Shown here piece by piece: positions 44,991-53,624 of a stretch of 64,000 nt of DNA (its first letter is position 1; each line of letters opens with the position of its first letter). The DNA lies in NCBI RefSeq assembly GCF_011440375.1, contig NZ_JAAOIR010000004.1, positions 1 through 64,000 on the forward strand. The letters run 5' to 3'. Made by a program: the position numbers and the translations under genes. The DNA is from Halorubellus sp. JP-L1 (GTDB taxonomy: Archaea > Halobacteriota > Halobacteria > Halobacteriales > Natrialbaceae). The notes below the pieces were generated by a model. The model did no database searches and was not told where the DNA came from. It worked only from the letters and a program-made list of their open reading frames with translations.

Positions 44991-47438
44991 TCACCGCCGG
45001 GAACGCATGCGGTCGTCGCGCTCCAGTCGGTCGCGGAGCGCGGCGTAGACGCTGGCGCAACTGCACTCGGGGGTCCGGTTCGGGCCGACCGTCGAGAGCG
45101 TCGCCCAGTCCCCGACGAGCACGAGGCGCTTCCGGGCGCGCGTGAGCGCGACGTTCAGCCGCCGCGGTCCCTCGTCGGGGACCTCCAGGAACCCGCTCCG
45201 TGCGGCGTCGTTGCTGCGGACGAACGAGACGACGACGGCCTCGCGCTCCCCGCCCTGGAACGAGTCGACGGTGTCGACCGTCGTCCGCCCGACGCCCTCG
45301 ATGTCCGCGTCGCCCAGAAGCGAACAGAGGAGATCGACCTGTCCGCGGTACGTCGCGATCACGCCCACGTCCTCCGGGGCGACGCCGTGCTCGACGAGGC
45401 GACGGACCTCCTCGACCACGACCTCGGCCTCCGCGGGGTTGGCGTAGGAGTGCTCGCCCGCGGCCTGCCGATCGCCGCCGCGGACGTCGACGCCGACCAG
45501 CGGGTCGAGGCCGTCGATCGTTCGATCGCGGACTGCCGCGGCCGTCTCCAGGTCGCCGTCGTAGAACGCCTCGTTCGGGAACTCGGCGATCGCCTCGTGC
45601 ATCCGGTACTGGCGGCCCAGGAGGACGGAGACGTCGTCGCCGTACCTGTCGAGGAGCGACTCGAACAGCGACGTTCGCGTGCGACCCCCCTCGCCGTCGC
45701 TCTCGGGGTCGAGAGCACCGTTCGCGCCCTCGCGGGTGGCGTACGGCGGAAGCTGGCGGTGGTCGCCGGCGAGCACGAGTTTCTCCGCGCGGTCGAGCGC
45801 GATCGCGGTCGCGGCGCGACTCGCCTGCGTCGCCTCGTCGACGACCGCGACGTCGAACGCGTCCGCGTCGAACGTCGCCGCGCCGCTGGTCGTCGCCGCG
45901 ACCACGTCGGCGGTCGCGACGGACGCGGTCGCGTAGTGGCGGTCGACGACGTCGTTCGTCGAGTTCCGGCCGACGCGCGCGACGCGCAGCGCGCGGTCGT
46001 CGTCGGCGTCCCGGTCGCCGTTGTCGGGTTCGCCGTCGGCGCCGGCGGCGAACGCGTGCAGCGTCTCCGGCTCGGGGTCGGCGAGCGTGCTGTCGCCGAC
46101 GAGGAGGTTGTCGACCGCCTGGTTCGAGTGCGCGGCGACGAGCACGGACTGGCCGTGGGACGCCGCGTGCAGGACGAACGCGGTGAGCGCCCGCGTCTTC
46201 CCCGTCCCAGGCGGCCCGTGGATGCAGACGACGTCTTCGGCGTCGACAGCCCACTTGAGCGCCCGCCGCTGGTACGCGTTCAATTCGAGCGGGACGCTCG
46301 GCGTCGACAGCGGGTCCGCGGCGAAGTGAACCGGGCGACTGCCGGCGAGGAGGCCGCGCTTCGCGTCGTCGGCTACGACCCGCTCTATCGCCTCGGTCCG
46401 TCGCTCGTACGGCACGGGATTCGACAGTGGTGCGAGCCAGAACTCGCGGTCGCGGTCCGAGAGGCGGTCCTCGACGACGCCGAGCGCGAGGTCGCAGGAC
46501 TGCGCGGGCTTGACGGTCAGCACGGGCCCGTCGACGCGCGTCGCCCGAACCGCGAACGGGAACGCCTCGTCGTCGCCGTCGAGCGCGTGCGCGAGGAAGA
46601 CGCTGTTCGGGTACACGTCCCTCATCCCGTCGCCGTCGCGTCCCCTGGCTGGGTCGCGTCCGCCGTCGTCACCGCCTTCGGCGAGCTGGAGCCGGAACTC
46701 GCCGAGGTCGTCAGGTCGGTTCGCGCGTCCGAGCGAGACGAACGGCCCGGTCGCGACGCCGTCCGCGACGAGCGCCTCCACGCCGGCCTCGCGGAGATGC
46801 GCGCGGTTCGCCGCTCGCTCCGCCTCGCGTTCGGACGCGACGAACCCCAGCAGGTCCTCGACGACGTCCTCGACGGCCGTCTCGTCGAGCGCCGTCGTCG
46901 GCTCGACGGTCGACGGCGGCAGTTCGACGGCCGACTCGTCAGCTTCCGCTGGCGCGCCGGAATCGTTCGGGCGCTCGCTCTCGCGCTCGTAGTCGTCTTG
47001 CTCGACGGCCGCCTCCGCGTCGCGTTCGTCTGGGTGCCAGCGGCGGAGCCGGTCGCCGATCGTGGTCGCGGCGGCGGTGTCGACGCCGACGAAGCGGACG
47101 GTGCCGTCGATGCCGAACCCCTCGTCGTACCACCCGAACTGGTCGGCGTCGGGCCGCCAGAGCACGTACTCGTCCGTGACGGCGTCGCCGTCGGCGTCGT
47201 GCAGTGGAACCGCGTACCCGTCGTGTTCCGCGGTCGTCTCTCGTACCGTCTCGGCCGCGTGGTCGAGCGCCGTCCGGAGGACGGTCGTCGAGATGCTCCC
47301 CCCGAAGCGGGATTGGTCGCCCGGTCGGTCGGCCGACCGGTACAGCGACGCACTCCCGACGCTCCAGTCGCTCGACAGGTCGCCGATGCTCGTCGCCGCC
47401 GACGCCCCGTCGTCGCCGTTCGCGCCCGACCGCTCCAT
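44991..47438 (-). CDS. UPF1/DNA2-like superfamily 1 helicase
   Basis: SF1B nucleic-acid helicase of the IGHMBP2/UPF1/DNA2 group (815 aa). Motif I is IHGPPGTGKTRALTAFV near residue 410, motif II VAVVDEATQAS, motif III LVLAGDHRQLPP, motif IV LLGRQYRMHEAIAEFPN, motif V TVDSFQGGEREAVVVSFVR and motif VI RRLNVALTRARKRLVLVGD. The N-terminal 380 residues include an acidic linker and an OB/stalk-like region. An acidic insertion (GADGEPDNGDRDADDD) follows motif Ia. ATG 47438 is preferred to a TTG seven codons upstream. It may act on RNA or DNA; context gives no clue. Confidence 0.9.
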   Translation of the reverse strand: MERSGANGDDGASAATSIGDLSSDWSVGSASLYRSADRPGDQSRFGGSISTTVLRTALDHAAETVRETTAEHDGYAVPLHDADGDAVTDEYVLWRPDADQFGWYDEGFGIDGTVRFVGVDTAAATTIGDRLRRWHPDERDAEAAVEQDDYERESERPNDSGAPAEADESAVELPPSTVEPTTALDETAVEDVVEDLLGFVASEREAERAANRAHLREAGVEALVADGVATGPFVSLGRANRPDDLGEFRLQLAEGGDDGGRDPARGRDGDGMRDVYPNSVFLAHALDGDDEAFPFAVRATRVDGPVLTVKPAQSCDLALGVVEDRLSDRDREFWLAPLSNPVPYERRTEAIERVVADDAKRGLLAGSRPVHFAADPLSTPSVPLELNAYQRRALKWAVDAEDVVCIHGPPGTGKTRALTAFVLHAASHGQSVLVAAHSNQAVDNLLVGDSTLADPEPETLHAFAAGADGEPDNGDRDADDDRALRVARVGRNSTNDVVDRHYATASVATADVVAATTSGAATFDADAFDVAVVDEATQASRAATAIALDRAEKLVLAGDHRQLPPYATREGANGALDPESDGEGGRTRTSLFESLLDRYGDDVSVLLGRQYRMHEAIAEFPNEAFYDGDLETAAAVRDRTIDGLDPLVGVDVRGGDRQAAGEHSYANPAEAEVVVEEVRRLVEHGVAPEDVGVIATYRGQVDLLCSLLGDADIEGVGRTTVDTVDSFQGGEREAVVVSFVRSNDAARSGFLEVPDEGPRRLNVALTRARKRLVLVGDWATLSTVGPNRTPECSCASVYAALRDRLERDDRMRSRR

Positions 47439-47902
47439 CGTGTGTCTGGAAGACGCCAACTGAGAGACTTAGCCCCTGCGTTCCCGACTGGCCACGGTCA
47501 CCCGCGACGAGCGTCCTCGGTGACGAGCGTCCTCGGTGACGAGCGTCCTCGGTGGGAGACCCTCAGTATTTGGTTCTACGAGTTGACTAGTGCCGGCGCT
47601 CGTCCATGCGTTCCCGACCAGTTCGTCCGTGAACGGTTGCGAAACCAGCCACGTACCGACCAGTACGGTACGTTCACCAATATTCACGCACCGACGGCCC
47701 CTTCGTAACGTCGCTGTACGGCCGATAGACGGGGGTTTCCCCGACCCGGTCGGCAGACACATAACGATACTGTCAGGGTGTGGTTACACGACAGATTCGA
47801 GACTACAATGGGCGTCTGGCCCCGCGTAAAATCCGTACAGCGCTGTTACTGCGATGTAACGTCGTACGTGTATTTGACGGAGTCTGACGGACGTTCACAC
47901 TG
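47439..47902. other. 464-bp divergent intergenic region with repeats
   Basis: Between the helicase and DUF4397 genes. Contains three exact 16-bp tandem units (47506-47553), a 7-bp inverted repeat CGTACCG-N7-CGGTACG (47652-47672), and a GTTAC-N6-GTAAC inverted repeat (47845-47860) near the DUF4397 promoter. The right half is less GC-rich. No gene recognised. Confidence 0.6.
47506..47553. repeat. 16-bp tandem repeat, three exact copies
   Basis: GACGAGCGTCCTCGGT is repeated exactly three times at 47506, 47522 and 47538, about 70 bp upstream of the helicase start. Confidence 0.92.
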
Positions 47903-49654
47903 ATGCAAGACGACAGACTGCTCGCAATAGTAGCACTTGCGGTCACGGCGACACTCATCGGGGGTGCCGTCGCGGCCGGAACAATGGTACAGGTCGGGGC
48001 AACAGACAGCAGCGAGGAAGCACTGCAGGGACCGGCGCAGCTGCGGACGGTGCACGCCGCGCCGGGCGTCGGTGAGGTCGACGTCCTCGTCGACGGCCAA
48101 GAGGTAACGAGTAACCTCTCGTACACGGAGGCGTCGCCGTACCAGTCCATCGAGGCGGGTTCGGTGAACGTCACCGTGCTCGAGAGTGCAAGCGGTGACG
48201 TGCTCTTCGAGGACTCGATCCAGCTCGCGGAGGACACGCGGTACTCGGTCCTCGGCGCGCTCGCTGTCGACGACAACGGAACCACGGCCTTCGAGCCGTC
48301 GGTCGTCACCGACGACTACGAGGTCCCGCAGATGGAGGACTCGACGGTGCGGTTCGTGCACACCGTCCCTGATCTCGACGCGGTCGACGTGAGCGTCGTC
48401 GGCCCGGAGGGCAACGAGACGACGGTCGCGGAGAACGTCTCCTTCGGTGAAGCGGGTGCGTACGTCACCCTGCCCGAGGGCGACTACACGGTCCAGGTCC
48501 GGAACGCGGCCGGGAACGAGACCGACAACGCGACCGACGGCGTGACCACGACGACGGAAGCGGAAGCCGGTGAGGAGACGACGACCGCCGCGGAGAACGA
48601 GACGGAAGCCGAGGCTGGCGAGGAGACGACGACTGCCGCGGAGAACGAGACGGAAGCCGAGGCTGGTGAAGAGACGACGACTGCCGCGGAGAACGAGACG
48701 GAAGCCGAGGCTGGTGAAGAGACGACGACCGCCGCGGAGAACGAGACGGAAGCCGAGGCTGGCGAAGAGACGACGACCGCCGCGGAGAACGAGACGGAAG
48801 CCGAGGCTGGCGAAGAGACGACGACCGAGGCAGAAGCCGGTGAGGAGACGACGACCGAGACGGAGCCGACCGAGCCAGGCGATGCTGAAGCGGCTGACGG
48901 CGAGGTCATCCTCGAGATGAACGTCACGCTCGAGGGCGGTACGGTGTACTCCGCCGTCGGCCTCGGGTTCGCGAACGCGAGCGCGACCGACCTCGGTGGC
49001 GCGACCGAGGGCGAAGCCGGTAACGAGACCGAGAACGAGACTGAGACGGAAGCCGGCGAGGAGACGACGACCGAGGCAGAAGCCGGTGAAGAGACGACCA
49101 CGGAAGCCGGTGAGGAGACGACGACTGCCGCGGAGAACGAGACGGAAGCCGAAGCGGGCGAGGAGACGACGACCGCAGCAGAAGACGAGGCGGAGACCGA
49201 GGCAGCGAACGAGACGGAGACGGAAGCCGGTGAAGAGACCACGACTGCCGCGGCGGAAGAGACGACGACGGAGGCGGGCAACGAGACGGAAACCGACGGC
49301 GAGGACGTGACGAACGGACCGATGATGGATACGTCCGCGCAGGTCGTCCTGATCGAGGACGCACAGCGGCCACAGGTCTCGATGCCCGGCGAAGACGGTG
49401 AAGAGACGACCACCGCAAGTGACGAGAACGAGACCGAGACGGCCACCGCAGGTGACGAGAACGAGACCGAGACCGTCGCCGTCGGTGGCGAGAACGAGAC
49501 CGAGACGGCCACCGCAGGTGGCGGCAACCAGACCGAGACCGCGGCGAACACGAGCGTCAGCGTCCAGGGAGCCGCCCCTGCTGACGCGTTCGCCGTCGCA
49601 CCCGCCGACGCCGAGCGGTTCGCAGTGACCGCGCCGGCGGTGCGCGCGCCCTGA
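47903..49654 (+). CDS. Secreted DUF4397 protein interrupted by Glu/Thr-rich N-glycosylation repeats
   Basis: Exported acidic protein (583 aa) with a signal peptide (LLAIVALAVTATLIGGAVAAG), one intact DUF4397 domain (about 45-140), and a second one that starts near 145 (VRFVHTVPDLDAVDVSVVG) but is split after YTVQVRNAAG by about 115 residues of repeats. It resumes with GEVILEMNVTLEGGTVYSAVGLGF near 330. The repeat unit is about 16 residues (ETTTAAENETEAEAGE; five copies in block 1), each with an NET sequon. A second repeat block spans about 370-475. About two dozen N-x-S/T sites in all. No membrane anchor is visible. Confidence 0.88.
   Translation: MQDDRLLAIVALAVTATLIGGAVAAGTMVQVGATDSSEEALQGPAQLRTVHAAPGVGEVDVLVDGQEVTSNLSYTEASPYQSIEAGSVNVTVLESASGDVLFEDSIQLAEDTRYSVLGALAVDDNGTTAFEPSVVTDDYEVPQMEDSTVRFVHTVPDLDAVDVSVVGPEGNETTVAENVSFGEAGAYVTLPEGDYTVQVRNAAGNETDNATDGVTTTTEAEAGEETTTAAENETEAEAGEETTTAAENETEAEAGEETTTAAENETEAEAGEETTTAAENETEAEAGEETTTAAENETEAEAGEETTTEAEAGEETTTETEPTEPGDAEAADGEVILEMNVTLEGGTVYSAVGLGFANASATDLGGATEGEAGNETENETETEAGEETTTEAEAGEETTTEAGEETTTAAENETEAEAGEETTTAAEDEAETEAANETETEAGEETTTAAAEETTTEAGNETETDGEDVTNGPMMDTSAQVVLIEDAQRPQVSMPGEDGEETTTASDENETETATAGDENETETVAVGGENETETATAGGGNQTETAANTSVSVQGAAPADAFAVAPADAERFAVTAPAVRAP
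48552..48870. repeat. 48-bp coding repeats, block 1
   Basis: Five tandem copies of a 48-bp unit (encoding ETTTAAENETEAEAGE) with only silent or near-silent differences such as GGC/GGT and ACC/ACT, plus partial units. The near-identity of DNA suggests recent expansion by slippage or unequal recombination, always in frame. Confidence 0.88.
49040..49320. repeat. Degenerate coding repeats, block 2
   Basis: A second, less regular array of the same Glu/Thr/NET repeat family within the DUF4397 gene, separated from block 1 by the continuation of the interrupted domain. Confidence 0.75.
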
Positions 49655-49720
49655 CCGCGCTGCGGTCCGGGCGAGACTCGGTGCAACGACGCTAAGGCGT
49701 CCCGGCCCGACGCCGCAGAC

Positions 49721-50521
49721 GTGACAGTGTTGCTCTGCGGCGTCGGTGCGGACACCGGGAACGTCAGGCCGGTGCCGCGCGTCGACGACGCCGGCCGCTT
49801 CGAGTACGTCCCGATACCCGAGAAGGGCGCGACCGCCGAGACGGCGACGTACGGGTCGCTCCCCGCTCGCACGACCGACGGGACGCTCGCGGACGGCATC
49901 GACGCGATCCGACCGGGGAGCGACGGCGACTGGACGTCGAACGCGGACGCCGTCGCCGCCCGGGCCGTCCATCGCGACCCGAACTTCGACGCGCTCACGT
50001 ACGGCGAGCACCGGCCGGCGTACGTCGCTCGCTTGCGCGAGCTCGATCCCGGCGACGTCATCGCGTTCTACGGCGGATTCCGGGGGCCCGACTCCGACGT
50101 CAAGCACCGGTACCTGTTCGGGTACCTCACGGTCGCCGCTGACCCCGTCGTGCTCACGCCCGAGATGGACGACGAGGCGATCGCGGCGGCGCTCGACGAG
50201 CACCCCGAGAACGCGCACGCCAAGCGGTTCGCTGGACACGGCAGTCTCTACTATCACGACCCCGCGTTCGTCGACAATCCGGAGCCCGTCGTCGTCGTTC
50301 CCGGACGCGAACCCGGGGGCGTCCTCGACCGCGCGGTCCGGTTGAGCGACGAACGCGTCGGCCCGAACTACTACATGGCCGACGCCGTCGAGAGCGTCCT
50401 CCGGCCCGAGCGCGGCGGCGCCCGCGGCACGCACCTCGGCGGATTCAAACCTGCCGTCGAATGCGACGTCACCCCGGAAGCGTTCCGCTCGTTCGTCGCG
50501 GACGCGACCGATCGTCCGTAG
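49721..50521 (+). CDS. Nmad3-like putative nucleotide-modification-associated protein
   Basis: Soluble 266-residue protein matching the nucleotide modification associated domain 3 pattern as I recall it: VLLCGVGADTGNVRPVPRVDDAGRFEYVPIPE at the start, then YGEHRPAYVARLRELDPGDVIAFYGGFRG, RYLFGYLTVAADPVV and a terminal KPAVECDVTPEAFRSFVA. The domain was described in operons linked to modified bases in DNA. The start is GTG 49721; no ATG is available. No DNA-modifying enzyme or restriction gene is nearby, so a base-modification role here is only an inference from the family. Confidence 0.7.
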   Translation: MTVLLCGVGADTGNVRPVPRVDDAGRFEYVPIPEKGATAETATYGSLPARTTDGTLADGIDAIRPGSDGDWTSNADAVAARAVHRDPNFDALTYGEHRPAYVARLRELDPGDVIAFYGGFRGPDSDVKHRYLFGYLTVAADPVVLTPEMDDEAIAAALDEHPENAHAKRFAGHGSLYYHDPAFVDNPEPVVVVPGREPGGVLDRAVRLSDERVGPNYYMADAVESVLRPERGGARGTHLGGFKPAVECDVTPEAFRSFVADATDRP

Positions 50522-51231
50522 CAGTCCGAGACCGACTCCGTTCGAGGAAGTCGCTATCTGTGCCCGGTTCGAGCGGCGAGAAGCCGAGAGGACGTGTCGA
50601 GCGACGGCCGCTCCCGGCGAACCGTCGTTCGACTGTCGTCCGAGGGGACGGTGGACCGCGCGTCGCGTTCCCCCGTCTGCCGGTGGCGCTCCCGAGACGT
50701 CCGGCGGGTCGGCATGGTGCAGTCCGCGGTCGGTCCGTCGTCCCCACGCGAGAGTAGGGTCGGGACGGGTGTAGAACGAGGGGGTCGTTCCAACGAGGTG
50801 AGAACGCCGCCGGGGCCGTCGCTCGCTCCCGCCGACGCGGCGACGGCACGCTGCGGTGGCGGTAGCGGCGTCGCTCGCGACTCGAGTGCTCGACGCTGGG
50901 GTGCAGTGGGGTGGGGTCCGCGTCGGCGCGAGGCCGACGCGGGCGTAGATGGCTTCGAAAGAGGGTGGGGATTGGGGGTGGGGTGGGTGAGGCGTCGACG
51001 GGGTGGAGTCGACGCCTCGGCAGGCGTGGCACTCCGACCGGTTCGGGACTGGAGTGGGGTGCCAGTCCAGCGAACACGGGCGACTCGGAGTACCGGATTG
51101 ACATTGCGCGCGAAGGGTCAAAAGTGACTCGCCTGTTCGAATACCGAACCAATCATCGATCCGACCGGAACCGCCGAGTCAGCCGGTCGTGTCGAGTAAG
51201 CACTACGGTGTACGGGTCCGTAGACGCACGT
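50522..51231. other. 710-bp non-coding region with hairpins and G-runs
   Basis: No gene is supportable on either strand. The right half holds three perfect inverted repeats: CCGCGTCGGC...GCCGACGCGG (50918-50942), AGGCGTCGAC...GTCGACGCCT (50990-51017) and GGACTGG...CCAGTCC (51046-51068). Between them runs such as GGGTGGGGATTGGGGGTGGG could form quadruplex structures. This may be a structured non-coding RNA or a long regulatory region for the HxlR gene. No known archaeal RNA (RNase P, 7S, tRNA) was recognised. Confidence 0.5.
51203..51223 (+). promoter_or_regulatory. Inverted repeat at the HxlR promoter
   Basis: CTACGG-N9-CCGTAG spans the box A position 9-29 nt before the ATG at 51232. A repressor bound here would block transcription; autoregulation by the HxlR protein is the simplest guess. 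Confidence 0.45.
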
Positions 51232-51603
51232 ATGAGCGAGGAGTCGGGCGAGCGGCTTGCGGTCGGGTGCGCTGGCGAAGACTGGTGCCCGATCACGACG
51301 ACTGCAGCGCTCGTCGGACGGAAGTGGCATCCAGTCATCCTCCATCGCCTGATGGATGGCGGCCCGGCGGGGTTCAACGAACTGGAGGCGCGCGTCGACG
51401 GCATCTCCAGCAAGGTGCTCTCGGAGAGCCTCGACGACCTCGAGGCGAACGACCTCGTGGTTCGCGAGACCGTGAGCGAGACGCCCGTGCGCGTCCAGTA
51501 CTCGCTGACGGAGACGGGTGCGTCACTCGACGGGGTCGTGTACGCGATGCGCGACTGGGGAACCGAGCACCTCGTCGAACCCGATTCCGGGGACGGGGAC
51601 TGA
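51232..51603 (+). CDS. HxlR-family transcriptional regulator
   Basis: A 123-residue winged-helix regulator. The HxlR pattern is complete: CPITTTAALVGRKWHPVILHRLMDGG, FNELEARVDGISSKVLSESLDDLEANDLVVRE, and QYSLTETGASLDGVVYAMRDWG. Cysteines at the N-terminus (GCAGEDWC) could sense oxidants or electrophiles, as in some relatives. It probably binds as a dimer to the inverted repeat overlapping its own promoter. It is convergent with the deaminase gene. Confidence 0.9.
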   Translation: MSEESGERLAVGCAGEDWCPITTTAALVGRKWHPVILHRLMDGGPAGFNELEARVDGISSKVLSESLDDLEANDLVVRETVSETPVRVQYSLTETGASLDGVVYAMRDWGTEHLVEPDSGDGD

Positions 51604-51660
51604 CCGCTCGCCCGCTGTTCGGCCGAACCGTCGGCGCGTTGCGCATCGACCTCGTCGTGT

Positions 51661-52119
51661 CTACCAGTCGAACGATTCGTGGACCGCTCGGCCCGGCTCG
51701 TTCAGGACGGGGCCGTGAACGTCGGTGCGGTCGCCGAGGACGGCCGCGGCCCGGACCGGCGAGTTCTCGCCCGTGAACGCGCCGATCTCGTCGCCGCCGA
51801 CGCTGTAGACGACGCGCGCGAACCCGGCGCTCCGCATGCCGCCGGCGCACATCGGACACGGTTCCGTGCTCGTGTACATCACCGTCTCCGCGCGCTCCGC
51901 GGCGTCCATCTCGCGGCACGCGCGGTACGCGAGGTGTAGCTCGGGGTGGCGACGGACGTCGTCCTCGGTGACGACGCGGTTCGATTCGGACATCACGACC
52001 TCGTCGTCCCGCACGAGCACGCTCCCGAACGGGTTGTCCCCGCGCGCCGCCGCCTCCCGCGCCAGGTCGAGTGCGGTACGCACGTGCCGCTCGTGATCGA
52101 AGTCGTCGAGGGCTCCCAT
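51661..52119 (-). CDS. Nucleoside/nucleobase deaminase (CDA fold)
   Basis: Zinc-dependent deaminase (152 aa) of the guanine/cytosine deaminase family. The zinc site is HPELHLAYRA (HPE in place of the usual HAE; Glu is the proton shuttle) near residue 60 and TEPCPMCAGGM near residue 87. The N-terminal block AREAAARGDNPFGSVLVRDDEVV is typical of guanine deaminase-like enzymes. Substrate could be guanine, cytosine or a pteridine. ATG 52119 (MGALDDFDHERH) is the natural start. Confidence 0.87.
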   Translation of the reverse strand: MGALDDFDHERHVRTALDLAREAAARGDNPFGSVLVRDDEVVMSESNRVVTEDDVRRHPELHLAYRACREMDAAERAETVMYTSTEPCPMCAGGMRSAGFARVVYSVGGDEIGAFTGENSPVRAAAVLGDRTDVHGPVLNEPGRAVHESFDW

Positions 52120-52229
52120 ACAGGGGACTGGTGGAGCTGGCGAGAAAAGCGTGTCCGCCCCGCGGCGTCCGGCACCGCACTGCTGCCCGGGGGGAAGGTT
52201 CTTGTCGCTCTCGGACGAGGACTCGGCCG

Positions 52230-52508
52230 ATGGACGTCGACGCACTCGTCTCGCTGCTGGCCGCGCTCTCGCTCGGCGTCTTCGGCGTCGGCGTCGGCGT
52301 GGTCCAGACGTGGCGCGCGATCGTCGACGACCAGGACTCCCTCTACGTCGGTCGCTTCCGGCACGTCTTCGCCGCACTCGACCTAGAAGGGAACGACGCG
52401 GCGAGACGCGTCCTCTGGCTCTTCTGTGGCCCCCTGTGTGCGCTCTTCGGTCTCGGCTACCTCGCCGCAGTCGTCCTCTACCTGTTCCCGTCGTTGTCGC
52501 CGCTCTGA
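52230..52508 (+). CDS. Small two-helix membrane protein
   Basis: A 92-residue protein with two hydrophobic segments (LVSLLAALSLGVFGVGVGVV near residue 7 and PLCALFGLGYLAAVVLYLF near residue 68) around a hydrophilic loop (QTWRAIVDDQDSLYVGRFRHVFAAL). ATG 52230 is set by the first segment. I do not recognise a family. Its 3' end faces the universal stress protein gene. Confidence 0.65.
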   Translation: MDVDALVSLLAALSLGVFGVGVGVVQTWRAIVDDQDSLYVGRFRHVFAALDLEGNDAARRVLWLFCGPLCALFGLGYLAAVVLYLFPSLSPL

Positions 52509-52523
52509 GTGCCGTGGCGGACT

Positions 52524-53420
52524 TCAGTCCCGGTCGCCGTTCCGGGCGTTCACGGCTAGCACGGGCCGGTCGGCGTGCCGGACGACGCGCTCGGTCGTGC
52601 TCCCGAGCAGGTACCGATCCAGTCCCGTGCGGCCCGTCGTCCCCATCGCGAGGAGGTCGGCGTCGTGCTCGCTCGCGTACTCGAGGAGCTCGTGGCCGGG
52701 GGACCCCTTCAGGATCGCCGTCTCGGCGTTCAGACCGGCGTCGCTCGCTCGTTCGGCGACGGCCTCGGTCGCCTCCTCGCCCGCGATCTCGAACCGCTCG
52801 AGGAGGTCCGCCGGCGGCGTCGTCTCGGCGGACGCCGCGAGCGACCCGACGTCGACGACGTTCACTGCGTGCACGGTCGCGTCGCCGACGGTGGCGAACG
52901 CGAGCGCGTGCCCGACCGCCGCGTTCGCCGCGTCGCTCCCGTCCGTCGGGACGACGACGTCGTCGTACTCGGCGAGCGCGCGCGCCGACTCGCCCTCCCG
53001 CACCGTCAACACCGGGACGTCGATGCGCCGAAGCACGCGCTCGGTCACGCTCCCGGCGACGTACCGGTCCACGCCCGTCCGACCGTGGGTCCCCATCGCG
53101 ACCAGGTCCGCGTCGACCTCGTCGACGTACCCGAGGATGGACTCCATCGTCCGTCCGTCGACCACTGCCGTCTCCACGCGGTCGACGTCCGCGAGGACGT
53201 CCTCGGCGTCGGCGATCGCTGCCGTCGCCTTCGACCGGAGTTCCTCGCGCCGCTCGTCGTCGAGGCCGCCCCGCTCGAAGACGCTCGACGCTGCCTCTTC
53301 GTCGACGACCGACACGACGTGCACCGTCGCGTCGAACGCCACAGCCACCTCGCTGGCGTGCGACGCCGCCAGTCGCGCGTACTCGCTCCCGTCCGTCGGC
53401 ACCACGATGGTATCGTACAT
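52524..53420 (-). CDS. Tandem universal stress protein (two UspA domains)
   Basis: Cytoplasmic protein (298 aa) with two UspA domains, residues 1-150 (MYDTIVVPTDGSEYARLAAS ... MGTHGRTGVDRYVAGSVTERVLR) and 155-298 (YDDVVVPTDGSDAANAAVGH ... MGTTGRTGLDRYLLGSTTERVVR). Both keep the ATP-binding G-x2-G-x9-G-(S/T) pattern, so both halves should bind ATP. Fused Usp proteins are thought to act as intramolecular dimers in stress adaptation. ATG 53420 is chosen because the domain starts there. Confidence 0.92.
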   Translation of the reverse strand: MYDTIVVPTDGSEYARLAASHASEVAVAFDATVHVVSVVDEEAASSVFERGGLDDERREELRSKATAAIADAEDVLADVDRVETAVVDGRTMESILGYVDEVDADLVAMGTHGRTGVDRYVAGSVTERVLRRIDVPVLTVREGESARALAEYDDVVVPTDGSDAANAAVGHALAFATVGDATVHAVNVVDVGSLAASAETTPPADLLERFEIAGEEATEAVAERASDAGLNAETAILKGSPGHELLEYASEHDADLLAMGTTGRTGLDRYLLGSTTERVVRHADRPVLAVNARNGDRD

Positions 53421-53520
53421 GTTCGTACGTACACGTTCGACTGCCATCGGTCATAATTCAGGGGGCGATACTCACCGCGTGGGAACGACCGCGACCGCGG
53501 TCGGCGAATCCCGACGCGAT

Positions 53521-53560
53521 CGGCCAGTCGCGACCGCGATCGGCCAGTCGCGACCGCGGT
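53521..53560. repeat. 20-bp tandem repeat, two exact copies
   Basis: CGGCCAGTCGCGACCGCGAT occurs at 53521 and again at 53541 (last base differs), with a degenerate third copy just upstream at about 53502. It lies in the promoter gap between the stress protein and the gene at 53625. Confidence 0.85.
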
Positions 53561-53624
53561 CTTCGAACCACGACCGGGACCGACGAACCCTTGACGGGCC
53601 GGTCCAGATGACGAACGCTACACG

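Noticed and set aside
47846-51121. A very long minus-strand open frame (over 1000 codons) opposite the DUF4397 and Nmad3-like genes
   Set aside because: It is the antisense of repeats and GC-rich genes, crosses clear plus-strand genes and a non-coding gap, and its Arg/Ser/Val-rich translation resembles no protein. The same applies to long antisense frames opposite hutU, the S-layer gene, thiC and polB2.
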